Shown: one piece after another, positions 14,182 to 25,202 of the stretch
How positions within the stretch are numbered: position 1 is the first letter of the stretch
Layout: the number at the start of each line of letters is the position of its first letter
Assembly: GCF_000503215.1 (NCBI RefSeq)
Contig: NZ_AYTD01000009.1
Coordinates: 34,296 to 98,295 of the forward strand
DNA from: Pseudomonas canadensis
GTDB lineage: Bacteria; Pseudomonadota; Gammaproteobacteria; Pseudomonadales; Pseudomonadaceae
Direction: 5' to 3'
Length of the DNA: 64,000 nt
Notes under the pieces: generated by a model
Database searches by the model: none
Told to the model about the DNA's origin: nothing
The model's input: only the letters and a program-made list of their open reading frames with translations
Program-made: the position numbers and the translations under genes

Positions 14182-14952
14182 TCAACCTGATTTGAAATAG
14201 CCCCGTGGCGTGGTGCCGGTCATTCCCTTGAAGAAGGCGATCAATGCGCTGTCGCTGGCAAAGCCCAGCTCAAAGGCGCAGTAGCCGATACTGCGCCCGG
14301 TGGCGAGCAACTCGATGACGCGCATCAAGCGCCACTGCTGGCGCCATTGCTGATACCCCAGGCCGGTTTCCCGCAGGAAGATCCGGCCGATGGTCTTGGT
14401 GCTGGCGCCAACCTGCTTTTCCAGTGCTTGCAGCGTGGGCGGCAAGCGTTCGAGATGGGCCAGCAATGGTGCCAGGCGCTTGTCCTGCGGCAAGGGCAGA
14501 AGCATGCGTTGCTCGGCCGCACCCTGGATTTCCTCCAGGCACAACGCCAGCAAATGGGCATATCGGCCGGTGTGCCAATCAGTCTCGAAGGGGGCCATGG
14601 CCATCGGTTCCAGCACCGCGCGCAACAAAGCGCTCACTTCGATCACCCGCACCTCTGTCGGCAACAGGGTCGCAACGGCCGGGCTTACGTACACCGAGCG
14701 GTAATCTACCGTCTTGCTCATCACCGCACGGTGACGCACACCGCAAGGTATCCACGCCGCGCGGGTCGGTGGCAGCAGGCACAGTTGATTGTCCAGGGTA
14801 ATGCGGGTGCAGCCTTGTTGGGTAAACAACAGTTGACCACGCCGGTGGTGATGCAGGCCGGAGTCGTGGTCGCCGAGAAGGGCGGCAATACCGATGGCGG
14901 GAGCCAGGTGGCTGTCAGGGTCGAAGGATGCGTCGGCGGCGAGCCATGCCAT
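14182..14952 (-). CDS. AraC-family regulator with N-terminal cupin sensor
   Basis: A 256-residue protein with an N-terminal cupin-like sensor (about 15-120; LHHHRRGQLLFTQQGC, WIPCGVRHRAV) and a C-terminal AraC helix-turn-helix (about 165-250; LQALEKQVGASTKTIGRIF, ending FFKGMTGTTPRGYF). The layout is like NimR-type regulators, which commonly control a divergent MFS pump. I start it at MAWLAADA because AGGAC precedes that ATG by 6 nt; an upstream in-frame ATG would add 34 low-complexity residues. The divergent neighbour, 11 bp away, is the remnant of an MFS transporter, so this regulator has probably lost its target. Confidence 0.85.
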   Translation of the reverse strand: MAWLAADASFDPDSHLAPAIGIAALLGDHDSGLHHHRRGQLLFTQQGCTRITLDNQLCLLPPTRAAWIPCGVRHRAVMSKTVDYRSVYVSPAVATLLPTEVRVIEVSALLRAVLEPMAMAPFETDWHTGRYAHLLALCLEEIQGAAEQRMLLPLPQDKRLAPLLAHLERLPPTLQALEKQVGASTKTIGRIFLRETGLGYQQWRQQWRLMRVIELLATGRSIGYCAFELGFASDSALIAFFKGMTGTTPRGYFKSG

Positions 14953-14963
14953 GGTCTGTCCTG

Positions 14964-15230
14964 ATGTTTCAGGACAGCTGGCTGTTCGTGGGGCCGATGC
15001 TGCTGGTGGTGCTGGCGTTCGGCATGGCGATTCCCAACGTGCTGGGGGCGGCATTGGTGGGTTATCAAGACCGCCTTGGCACCGCTGCGGCCGTTTTTGG
15101 CTTGCTCTATTACCTGGCGATTGGCGCCGGGTTGACCTTGGTTACCTGGGCTCAGGACCTTGGCTGGAGCCTGTTGACGTGCGGCCTGGCGGCGCTGTGG
15201 CTGGCAGCGCCGCGTGTGTTCAGAAATTGA
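14964..15230 (+). pseudogene. MFS transporter remnant (C-terminal ~88 residues)
   Basis: The frame encodes about 88 residues made of three hydrophobic helices (WLFVGPMLLVVLAFGMAIPNV, AAVFGLLYYLAIGAGLTLVT, SLLTCGLAALWLAAPRV). The GMAIPNVLGAAL...GTAAAVFGLLYY pattern is that of the last third of DHA1/Bcr-CflA-type drug pumps, which are normally about 400 residues. The first nine or so helices are missing. It begins 11 bp from the start of the divergent AraC gene and its last 11 bp overlap the end of the convergent TonB receptor gene. A deletion that removed the 5' part is the simplest reading. Confidence 0.7.
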
Positions 15231-17370
15231 CCGAAGCACTCAGTCGCGCCGTCAAGGGCGCGCCCTGGAACAGGTAGTCATCGCCCATGTATTCGCCCGC
15301 GTCGCGCCAGTAGCGCTTGTCGAACAGGTTGTCGACGCTCAGGCGGAACACCGTCTCATAGCCGCTCACTTTGGTGGTGTAGCGGCTGCCGACGTTCACC
15401 ACTGCGTAATCCCCCACCTCCACATTGCCGCTACGGTTGGCGTACTTCTTGGCGCTGTATTGCACGCCGCCGAGTACCGCCAGGCCGTTCACCCAAGGCA
15501 ATGCATAATCGGCATACACACTGGCGCGCAGCTTGGGCACGTTGATCGCTTGGTGGCCCTCATAGTCCGCAGTCCCGCTGCCGGTCACCCGTGCACGAAT
15601 CACCGCCACGCTGGTTGCGATCTGCAGGCGCTCGGTGGCCCAGCCATTGGCCGACAGTTCCAGGCCGGTGTTCTTTTGCTCGCCCTGTTGCACATAGTCG
15701 AATTGGCCAGTGCCGTCCGGCTTGGCGTATTGGTAGGCCTGGCGGGTCTGGAATACAGCGGCGGTGAAGCTCATGCGGCGCCAGTCGTATTTCACCCCGG
15801 CTTCGATTTGACGTGAGGTGGTGGGGGCCAGGGTTTCGCCGTCGTTGCGGGTCGTCCAAGGTGCCTCACCGCCCAGGGACAGGCCTTTGCTGTAGCTGGT
15901 GTACAGCGACACATTTTCCACTGGTTTGTAGATCAACGACGCCTGGGGCAGAAATTCGTATTGTTGGGTATGGCGTTGCTGATTGCCGTTTTGGTCGAAG
16001 GCTTTTTCATCCAGGCGCACTTCACGGCCGCCGAGGATGGTTTGCCATTGCTCGTTGAAGCGGATGCGGTCCGTTACGAACAGGCCATATTGGCGGCTGT
16101 CGAGACGCCGGTGCTTGTCGTTCAACGGCACGTCGGTGGGGGTGAAGGTCGGGGCGTCGACGTTGATGTTGGCGCTGCCGATGTATTCGTTGACCGACTT
16201 GCGCTTGTCGACCACTCGGCGAAATGCGCTGGTGCCAACGGTCAGTTCATGGCCCAGGCTACCGGTGTCGAACAGCCCAGTCATGGCCGCCTGCACTTCG
16301 TCGTCACGGCGGGTGTCGTCGGGGCTGCGGTAGTCGTAGATGTCGTAGTCGCCGGTGGGGCTGAAGAAAGCAGTGCCGCAATCGGTCACATAGAAGCAGC
16401 CATAGGCAAACGAGCTGTAATCATCGATCACCACCTTGCTGCGCGCGGCGCTGACACTGCCTTTCCACTGATCGCTGAAGCGATACTCGAACTTACCGTT
16501 GAGGTTCAGTGAGTCAATGCCCACTTGCTTCGACCCGCTCTGGTGGCCCAGCAGTTTTTTCGGCGAAGCATCGTGGGGAACTTGCGTGCCGCCCAGTAAC
16601 TGGTAGCCCGGCACCGAACGCTGTTGCTTGTTCTGGTATTCCGCATCCAACTGCAACACCGCATCGGGGCTGATGTTCCAGTCGAACGCCAGGGACACAA
16701 AATCGCGCTGGCCATTGGCGTGTTCCACATAGGAGTTGAGGTCTTCATGGGCCACGTTGGCGCGCAGGCCGAATTGCTGCTCGCTGCCAAACCAGCCGCC
16801 CACGTCGGTGGCGATGTAGCCGCTGCCGCGATCGTCGGTGGAGACGGTCACCGAGCGCACGTCTTCCGGGCGCTTGGTCACGTAGTTGATCACGCCGCTC
16901 GGCTCGGAAATCCCGCTTTGCAGGCCGGCCAGGCCCTTGAGCACTTCGACCTGCTGCTTGTTTTCCAGGGCGACGTTCTGCTCGCCCGTGATGGTGCGCC
17001 CGTTGATCTTGTAGCTGCTTGCCGCGTTCAGCGAGAAGCCGCGGACCACGAAGTTTTCGTAATAGCCGATGGGCGCATAGCTGTCGCCCACCGAGGCGTC
17101 GTTGCGCAGCACTTCGCTGAGCAAGCGCGCCTGCTGGTCCTTGATCAGCGCAGCGTTGATCACCGTGATCGACGCCGGAGTGTCCAGCAGCGGCGCATCA
17201 TCGAAGCCGGCCACCGAGGCGGTTTCACTGCGATAGCCGGACTCTTCCTGGCCCTGGACGTTCACCGCCGGCAGTTCGATTTCAGCCGCCAGGCTGCTGC
17301 CGATGCCGCTGCTGAGCAGCAGGCCGAGGGCGAAACGTGAGGAAGCGACGGGACGAAAACGCAAAACCAT
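15220..17370 (-). CDS. TonB-dependent siderophore receptor
   Basis: A 716-residue outer membrane receptor with a signal peptide (about 1-29, ending SSLAA), a plug domain (about 50-160; TPASITVINAALIKDQQ, NFVVRGFSLN, VEVLKGLAGLQSGISEPSGVINYVTKRP) and a 22-strand barrel ending in the C-terminal phenylalanine of SASVNF. There is no N-terminal signalling (STN) extension, so it is not an ECF-sigma-coupled transducer. The plug wording fits ferric-siderophore receptors of the FhuE/FpvA family; the ligand is unknown. A GCATAAGC direct repeat sits 32 bp upstream of the start, and an AraC-type gene lies upstream on the same strand. Confidence 0.92.
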   Translation of the reverse strand: MVLRFRPVASSRFALGLLLSSGIGSSLAAEIELPAVNVQGQEESGYRSETASVAGFDDAPLLDTPASITVINAALIKDQQARLLSEVLRNDASVGDSYAPIGYYENFVVRGFSLNAASSYKINGRTITGEQNVALENKQQVEVLKGLAGLQSGISEPSGVINYVTKRPEDVRSVTVSTDDRGSGYIATDVGGWFGSEQQFGLRANVAHEDLNSYVEHANGQRDFVSLAFDWNISPDAVLQLDAEYQNKQQRSVPGYQLLGGTQVPHDASPKKLLGHQSGSKQVGIDSLNLNGKFEYRFSDQWKGSVSAARSKVVIDDYSSFAYGCFYVTDCGTAFFSPTGDYDIYDYRSPDDTRRDDEVQAAMTGLFDTGSLGHELTVGTSAFRRVVDKRKSVNEYIGSANINVDAPTFTPTDVPLNDKHRRLDSRQYGLFVTDRIRFNEQWQTILGGREVRLDEKAFDQNGNQQRHTQQYEFLPQASLIYKPVENVSLYTSYSKGLSLGGEAPWTTRNDGETLAPTTSRQIEAGVKYDWRRMSFTAAVFQTRQAYQYAKPDGTGQFDYVQQGEQKNTGLELSANGWATERLQIATSVAVIRARVTGSGTADYEGHQAINVPKLRASVYADYALPWVNGLAVLGGVQYSAKKYANRSGNVEVGDYAVVNVGSRYTTKVSGYETVFRLSVDNLFDKRYWRDAGEYMGDDYLFQGAPLTARLSASVNF

Positions 17371-17401
17371 GGGGCAGGGCCTTAAAGCGCGGGCGGGGGG
17401 C

Positions 17402-17420
17402 GCATAAGCTAGGCATAAGC
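17402..17420 (-). promoter_or_regulatory. Direct repeat GCATAAGC x2, 11-bp period, upstream of TonB receptor
   Basis: GCATAAGC occurs at 17402-17409 and again at 17413-17420, exactly one helical turn apart, between an AraC-family gene and the receptor. This is the spacing of AraC-type operators. Which regulator would bind is not known. Confidence 0.5.
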
Positions 17421-17442
17421 GTGGTCTTTTACAAGTCTGCTG

Positions 17443-18345
17443 CTACGAGGGCGTACTGCGCTTCAGGGTTTCGCTCGGCAGTTCCTTGAACAACGCTCGG
17501 TAACTGTTGGAAAACCGCCCCAGGTGCCAGAACGACCAATTCATCGCCACCTCGGCGACGGTGACGTTCGGTGAGCCCAACAACTCCCGCCGCGCCCCAT
17601 TCAACCGGCGCAACCGCAACCACTGCGCCGGGCTCATTCCGGTGTAGGTCTTGAAACCCTGCTGTAACTGACGCAACGGCACGCCGGCAATCCGCGACAG
17701 CTCCAGCAGGTTGACGGTCTCATCCGGTGCATCCGCGGCCCATTCGCCGATGCGCGCCATCAACCGGCGTTCTTCGCTGCGTCGCTGCAACGAGTGGCGG
17801 TCCAGGCACACGCAGGCGTTGTCGAGGATGAACAGGCAATCGTCCAGTAACTGTTGGGTGAGAGCGTCACGGCTGGCGGGGTCGATTTCGGCGGACAAGC
17901 GGGTGAGGGTGCCACTCAGCCAGCGGCTGAACAGCCCATTCTGCTGGCAGGTCAACGGTGCCATGAACAGGCCTTCGAGCTTCGCCACATCCAGCCCATG
18001 GCGCTGCACGAATTGCGGCCCGAACACCACCGCCACTTCACGGTAGTTTTCCGGGGTGATCCAGGTGTTGTGGCTTTCGCCGTTGAGCATATACAGCGCG
18101 TTGTCACTGCCGTCGAAACAAAACGCCAACGAGCCCGGCGGCGCGTTGAAATGCTGCTCCACGCGGGTGTTCATGCACTCTTCGTACACCTCCACACCCT
18201 GCAAATCCAGATAGCGGATTCGCCCGGCAAAAAGCCCTGGGGACATCTGCTGGTACTGCTGCACCCAACCGGGTGTCGCATTGCATTGAGCGGCCACATC
18301 ACCGGTGGTGAAGGCCTGTACGCGCAAAGCTGTTGCCTGTGTCAT
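17443..18345 (-). CDS. AraC-family regulator, divergent from polyamine operon
   Basis: A 300-residue protein with a long N-terminal sensor half and a C-terminal AraC DNA-binding domain (about 205-298; LLELSRIAGVPLRQLQQGFKTYTGMSPAQWLRLRRL, then SFWHLGRFSNSYRALFKELPSETL). The WHLGRFSxxYRxLFxExPSxTL ending is that of EutR-like regulators. The gene is divergent from gamma-glutamylpolyamine synthetase (139 bp between starts) and lies 72 bp upstream of the TonB receptor on the same strand, so it could act on either. I favour the polyamine operon because such regulators usually sense small amines. Confidence 0.85.
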   Translation of the reverse strand: MTQATALRVQAFTTGDVAAQCNATPGWVQQYQQMSPGLFAGRIRYLDLQGVEVYEECMNTRVEQHFNAPPGSLAFCFDGSDNALYMLNGESHNTWITPENYREVAVVFGPQFVQRHGLDVAKLEGLFMAPLTCQQNGLFSRWLSGTLTRLSAEIDPASRDALTQQLLDDCLFILDNACVCLDRHSLQRRSEERRLMARIGEWAADAPDETVNLLELSRIAGVPLRQLQQGFKTYTGMSPAQWLRLRRLNGARRELLGSPNVTVAEVAMNWSFWHLGRFSNSYRALFKELPSETLKRSTPS

Positions 18346-18357
18346 GGGTAACCTGGG

Positions 18358-18374
18358 CGCACTCTATTGGTGCG
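18358..18374. promoter_or_regulatory. NtrC-box-like palindrome upstream of polyamine operon
   Basis: CGCACTCTATTGGTGCG closely matches the enterobacterial NtrC site TGCACTxxxTTGGTGCA, with CGCAC and GTGCG as the inverted halves. It lies about 110 bp before the glutamine-synthetase-like gene, a normal distance for an NtrC activator site. I did not find a convincing sigma-54 -24/-12 element downstream. Confidence 0.55.
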
Positions 18375-18484
18375 TTGTGGTTCGTGCAAAGTGGATAGAT
18401 GCCGCAGGGGCGGCGCATCAAGATAGACCTCAATGCGCCAGGAGTACAAGCCGGCGCATGCACCCAACCCATGACGAGGTCCTT

Positions 18485-19843
18485 ATGAACGCCCCCTTCG
18501 ATCAGCTGTCCGCCTGGCTGAAAGAACACAAGATTACCGAAGTCGAATGCGTGATCAGTGATTTGACTGGCATCGCACGCGGCAAGATTGCGCCTACCAA
18601 CAAGTTCCTGCATGAGCGAGGCATGCGCCTGCCGGAAAGTGTGCTGCTGCAAACGGTAACCGGGGACTTTGTCGACGACGAAATCTACTACGACCTGCTC
18701 GACCCGGCCGATATCGACATGGTCTGCCGCCCGGTGTCCAATGCCACGTATGTGGTGCCGTGGGCGATTGAGCCCACCGCGATTGTGATCCATGACACCT
18801 TCGACAAGCAGGGCAACCCCATCGAACTGTCGCCGCGCAACGTGCTGAAGAAGGTCCTGCAGCTCTACACCGATCAGGGTTGGCAGCCGATCGTCGCGCC
18901 GGAAATGGAGTTCTACCTGACCCAGCGTTGCGAAGACCCGGACCTGCCGCTGAAAACTCCGATAGGCCGCTCCGGCCGCGCCGAAACCGGGCGTCAGTCG
19001 TTTTCCATCGATGCCGCCAACGAATTCGACCCACTGTTCGAAGACGTCTACGACTGGTGCGAAGCCCAGGGCCTGGACCTCGACACGCTGATCCACGAAG
19101 ACGGCCCGGCGCAGATGGAAATCAACTTCCGCCACGGTGACGCCCTCGACCTGGCCGACCAGATCACTGTGTTCAAGCGCACCCTGCGCGAGGCCGCGCT
19201 CAAGCACAACGTAGCCGCGACCTTTATGGCCAAGCCGGTGGCTGACGAGCCGGGCAGCGCCATGCATCTGCATCAGAGCGTGGTCGACATCGCCACCGGC
19301 AAACCAGTGTTCGTCGACGCTGATGGCAACAAGAGCCAACTGTTCCTTCACCACATCGGCGGCTTGCAGAAGTACATTCCCAAGCTGCTGCCGATGTTCG
19401 CGCCCAACGTGAACTCGTTCCGCCGCTTCCTGCCGGACACTTCGGCGCCGGTCAACGTCGAGTGGGGCGAAGAAAACCGCACCGTCGGCCTGCGCGTGCC
19501 CACCTCCAGCCCCGACGCCATGCGTGTGGAAAACCGCTTGCCCGGCGCCGATGCCAATCCCTACCTGGCGATTGCCGCTAGTCTGCTGTGTGGCTACCTC
19601 GGGATGATCGAGCAGATCGAACCCAGTGCGCCGGTGGAAGGTCGCGCCTATGAACGCCGCAACCTGCGCCTGCCGTTCACCCTCGAAGATGCGCTGGCGC
19701 GCATGGAGGATTGCGACACGGTCAAGCAGTACCTGGGCGACAAGTTCGTGCGGGGCTACGTGGCGGTCAAACGTGCAGAACACGAAAATTTCAAGCGGGT
19801 GATCAGTTCCTGGGAGCGTGAGTTCCTGCTGTTGAGCGTCTAA
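18485..19843 (+). CDS. Gamma-glutamylpolyamine synthetase (glutamine synthetase family, PauA/SpuI/PuuA type)
   Basis: A 452-residue GS-fold ligase, the size of Pseudomonas PauA/SpuI proteins rather than GlnA (about 470). It would join glutamate to putrescine or another polyamine with ATP, the first step of the gamma-glutamyl degradation route. Recognisable parts are the N-terminal beta-grasp (VECVISDLTGIARGKI), the active-site segment APEMEFYL, the SAMHLHQSV histidine motif and the ENRLPGADANPYLAIAA segment. It lacks the adenylylation loop tyrosine of GlnA as far as I can see. The ATG at 18485 follows GAGG by 5 nt; upstream in-frame starts look unlikely. It is the first gene of a three-gene operon with a binding protein and an FAD oxidase. 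Confidence 0.9.
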   Translation: MNAPFDQLSAWLKEHKITEVECVISDLTGIARGKIAPTNKFLHERGMRLPESVLLQTVTGDFVDDEIYYDLLDPADIDMVCRPVSNATYVVPWAIEPTAIVIHDTFDKQGNPIELSPRNVLKKVLQLYTDQGWQPIVAPEMEFYLTQRCEDPDLPLKTPIGRSGRAETGRQSFSIDAANEFDPLFEDVYDWCEAQGLDLDTLIHEDGPAQMEINFRHGDALDLADQITVFKRTLREAALKHNVAATFMAKPVADEPGSAMHLHQSVVDIATGKPVFVDADGNKSQLFLHHIGGLQKYIPKLLPMFAPNVNSFRRFLPDTSAPVNVEWGEENRTVGLRVPTSSPDAMRVENRLPGADANPYLAIAASLLCGYLGMIEQIEPSAPVEGRAYERRNLRLPFTLEDALARMEDCDTVKQYLGDKFVRGYVAVKRAEHENFKRVISSWEREFLLLSV

Positions 19844-22245
<2,402 letters not shown>

Positions 22246-22255
22246 CACAATTCAC

Positions 22256-22347
22256 TGTAGGAGCTGGCTTGCCAGCGATTAGCGGTGGTTCAGTCGACGC
22301 ATCCGGTGGATGACCTGCCGCCTTCGCTGGCAAGCCAGCTCCTACAG
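22256..22347. repeat. REP doublet (REPIN), class TGTAGGAGCTGGCTTGCCAGCG
   Basis: TGTAGGAGCTGGCTTGCCAG and inverted CTGGCAAGCCAGCTCCTACA enclose about 45 bp. It separates the convergent polyamine operon and LysR-type gene and probably serves as the terminator zone. Confidence 0.87.
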
Positions 22348-22355
22348 GTGGGGGT

Positions 22356-23240
22356 TCAATGTGTGAGCACTTTGCGGAAGGTTTCCACCAGTGGCCGCAA
22401 GTTGATCCGATGCCACGCCGCCCACAGCGGCGTGGTGTAGCTCAGCCACGGCAACTCCCGCAACACCACGCCGGGCGGGGCATTGCGGCTCAGGCCCTTT
22501 TGCACCATTGCCACGCCCAGGCCCGAAGCCACCAGGCCCAACGCGGTAAACGGTTCACCGGCTTCCATGGGGATCTGTGGGGTGAAGCCGGCGCGAATGC
22601 AGGCGGCAACAAAGTCGTCAGTTGGATGCGCGCCGGGTTTGCGTTGCACGCCGATCCATTCCTGATCGGCCAGATGCTCGGGCAGCAGCTCGCTTTGGCG
22701 TGCCAGTGGGTGGTGTTCAGGCAGGGCCAGCAGCATCGGGTCATCCAGCACTTGCCGCGCGATCAGGTCCGGGTCATCGGCGGCCGGTGGTTCGCCAACC
22801 AATGCGATATCCAGGCTGCGTTGGCGCAGACCTTCCAGCTGTTCGAGAGACGGCAGGTTATACAGCTTGATATGCACGGTGGGGCGGTCGTCGCGCAGGA
22901 TGCGCAGGGCATTGGGCAATACACCGGCATGCATGGCGTTTTCGATATAGCCGATGCACAGCCCACCTTCTTCGCCACGGCCCAGGCGCTTGCCCAGGGA
23001 TTCCAGGCGATTGGCGTGGGTCAGCAGCGCTTTGGTTTCAGCCAGGAAGGTCTGGCCGTCACGGGTCAGGCGGATGCGTTGCTGGCTGCGTTCGAACAAG
23101 GTCAGGCCCAAACGCTCTTCAAGCTGGGCTATCTGCCGGCTCAGCGGCGACTGCGAGATGTGCAGGCGTTCGGCTGCACGGCCGACGTGTTCTTCTTCGG
23201 CGACCACTTCAAAGTAGCGCAGTTGGCGGAGATCGATCAT
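22356..23240 (-). CDS. LysR-family transcriptional regulator
   Basis: A 294-residue LysR protein: helix-turn-helix at about 1-60 (MIDLRQLRYFEVVAEEEHVGRAAERLHISQSPLSRQIAQLEERLG) and a substrate-binding domain from about 90. I start at MIDLRQ, the conserved family start; the frame is open 20 residues further upstream but that sequence is not LysR-like. The gene is divergent from an aldo/keto reductase gene with 113 bp between starts, so it most likely regulates that cassette. Confidence 0.9.
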   Translation of the reverse strand: MIDLRQLRYFEVVAEEEHVGRAAERLHISQSPLSRQIAQLEERLGLTLFERSQQRIRLTRDGQTFLAETKALLTHANRLESLGKRLGRGEEGGLCIGYIENAMHAGVLPNALRILRDDRPTVHIKLYNLPSLEQLEGLRQRSLDIALVGEPPAADDPDLIARQVLDDPMLLALPEHHPLARQSELLPEHLADQEWIGVQRKPGAHPTDDFVAACIRAGFTPQIPMEAGEPFTALGLVASGLGVAMVQKGLSRNAPPGVVLRELPWLSYTTPLWAAWHRINLRPLVETFRKVLTH

Positions 23241-23353
23241 GTTAGACCTAAGAGGACTCAAGTTGGTCGCAGTATGTCTTGGACGGTCCGATCTCTGCAA
23301 TCTAGGATCTGCTCAACGGTCACAGCGACCCCTGCACCCATTGAGGATCCACC

Positions 23354-24358
23354 ATGAGCTTGAAAGATAAACTTCCCGGCCAACTCGGCTTTGGCACCGC
23401 ACCGCTGGGCAACATGTTTCGCGCCATTCCTGAAGACGAGGCCCAGGCCACCGTGGAGGCCGCCTGGAGCGCCGGCGTGCGCTATTTCGACACCGCGCCG
23501 TTCTACGGCTCGGGCCTCTCGGAAATCCGCCTGGGCCAAGCCCTGTCGCAGTACAACCGCGACGACTTCGTGCTCAGCACCAAGGTCGGCCGGGTGATCC
23601 TCGACGAAGTCGAAGACAGCGCCCGTGACCTCGGCGAAAAAAGCGGCGTGTTCGAACACGGCCGCCCGAACAAGATGCTCAACGACTACAGCGCCGACGC
23701 CACTTTGCGCTCCATCGAAGACAGCCTGACCCGCCTGAACACCGATCGCCTGGACATCGTATGGATTCACGACATCGCCCAGGACTTCTACGGCGACCAG
23801 TGGCTGGAGTACTTCAACCAGGCCCGTACCGGTGCGTTCAAAGTGCTGACTCGCTTGCGCGAAGAGGGCGTGATCAAGGCCTGGGGCCTGGGCGTGAACC
23901 GCGTCGAGCCGTGCGAATTGACCCTGGACCTGACGGAGGCGCAGCCCGACGGCTTTTTGCTGGCCGGCCGCTACACTCTGCTGGACCACGATCGTGCCCT
24001 GCAACGCCTGATGGACGCCGCTTCGGCCCAGAACGTCGAGATCGTCGTCGGTGGCCCCTACAGCTCCGGCATCCTTGCCGGTGGCGAACACTTCGAATAC
24101 CAGAAAGCCAGCCCGGCGATCATCAGCAAGGTCGAGCAGATCAAGGCGATTGCCCAGGCGTTCGGCGTCAGTGTGAAAGCCGCCGCGCTGCAATTCTCCC
24201 TGGCCCATCCGGCCGTGGCGGCGGTGATTCCCGGTGCCAGCCGTCCGGGCAGGATTGCCGAAGACGTCGCGGCGTTGTCAGAAAAGATCCCGGCAGCCTT
24301 CTGGCAGGCCCTGCGCGATGCCCGATTGATTTCGGATCGCGCACCACTGCCGCTTTAA
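23354..24358 (+). CDS. Aldo/keto reductase (pyridoxal/L-fucose/D-arabinose dehydrogenase-like)
   Basis: A 334-residue AKR with the full catalytic tetrad D46, Y51 (FDTAPFYGSGLSE), K77 (LSTKVGR) and H139 (DIVWIHDI). The LGFGTAPLGN opening and APFYGSGLSE segment are typical of the AKR15-like group that includes pyridoxal 4-dehydrogenase and L-fucose or D-arabinose dehydrogenases; the true substrate is not evident. GAGGA precedes the ATG. It is the first of three closely spaced genes (SDR 17 bp later, SRPBCC 29 bp after that). Confidence 0.87.
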   Translation: MSLKDKLPGQLGFGTAPLGNMFRAIPEDEAQATVEAAWSAGVRYFDTAPFYGSGLSEIRLGQALSQYNRDDFVLSTKVGRVILDEVEDSARDLGEKSGVFEHGRPNKMLNDYSADATLRSIEDSLTRLNTDRLDIVWIHDIAQDFYGDQWLEYFNQARTGAFKVLTRLREEGVIKAWGLGVNRVEPCELTLDLTEAQPDGFLLAGRYTLLDHDRALQRLMDAASAQNVEIVVGGPYSSGILAGGEHFEYQKASPAIISKVEQIKAIAQAFGVSVKAAALQFSLAHPAVAAVIPGASRPGRIAEDVAALSEKIPAAFWQALRDARLISDRAPLPL

Positions 24359-24375
24359 CTTCAGGAGTTTCAACC

Positions 24376-25173
24376 ATGAAAATTGATGTAAGCGGCAAAG
24401 TAGCGATTGTCAGCGGCAGCACCGCCGGCATTGGCCTTGGCATCAGCCAGGCGCTGGCGCAGTCCGGCGCCACGGTGGTGGTGATCGGGCGTGACGCGGG
24501 CAAGGTGGATGACGCCTTGGCGAGCATCCGCCAGGCCGTTCCCGGCGCTGACCTGCGTGGTTTGGTGGCGGATCTCGGTACGGCTGAAGGCGCAGAAAAA
24601 CTCTTCGCCGCCGAACCGCGTGCCGACATCCTGGTCAACAACCTGGGCATCTTCAACGACGTGGATTTCTTTGAGGCCCCGGACAGCGAGTGGACACGCT
24701 TCTATGAGGTCAATGTGATCTCCGGTGTACGCCTGGCGCGGCATTACACGCCGGGTATGGTCGAGCAGGGCTGGGGGCGGGTGATTTTCCTGTCGTCGGA
24801 GTCCGGCGTGGCAACCCCGGCGGACATGATCAACTACGGCGTGACCAAGAGCGCCAACCTGGCGGTGTCCCATGGTTTGGCCAAACGCCTGGCGGGCACC
24901 GGTGTGACGGTAAACGCGGTGTTGCCTGGCCCGACCTTTACCGACGGCCTGGAGCAAATGCTCAAGGACGCCACCGCACAATCCGGGCGCAGTGCGCGGG
25001 ACGAGGCGGATGTGTTTGTGCGTCACGCACGGCCGACCTCGATCATCCAGCGCGCGGCAAATGTGGATGAAGTCGCCAACCTGGTGGCGTACATTGCTTC
25101 ACCCCTGTCATCTGCCACCACCGGTGCCGCGCTGCGGGTCGACGGTGGTGTGGTCGACAGCATGGCCATCTGA
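24376..25173 (+). CDS. Short-chain dehydrogenase/reductase
   Basis: A 265-residue classical SDR with the NAD(P)-binding motif SGSTAGIGLG (13-22), NNLG (88-91) and the catalytic Y154-x3-K158 (MINYGVTKSA), preceded by Ser140/141. The start at MKIDVSGK follows CAGGAG by 9 nt; a longer reading in the same frame would run through the AKR gene and is not real. Cotranscription with the AKR suggests two successive oxidation or reduction steps on one substrate. Confidence 0.88.
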   Translation: MKIDVSGKVAIVSGSTAGIGLGISQALAQSGATVVVIGRDAGKVDDALASIRQAVPGADLRGLVADLGTAEGAEKLFAAEPRADILVNNLGIFNDVDFFEAPDSEWTRFYEVNVISGVRLARHYTPGMVEQGWGRVIFLSSESGVATPADMINYGVTKSANLAVSHGLAKRLAGTGVTVNAVLPGPTFTDGLEQMLKDATAQSGRSARDEADVFVRHARPTSIIQRAANVDEVANLVAYIASPLSSATTGAALRVDGGVVDSMAI

Positions 25174-25202
25174 ATTGTTTTCTATTTTCTGGAGTAATTA
25201 AC

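Noticed and set aside
23761..24375. In-frame extension of the SDR gene back through the aldo/keto reductase gene
   Set aside because: Overlaps a well-supported gene in another frame and the extension is low-complexity Arg/Gly/Pro; a good ribosome binding site marks the SDR start at 24376.
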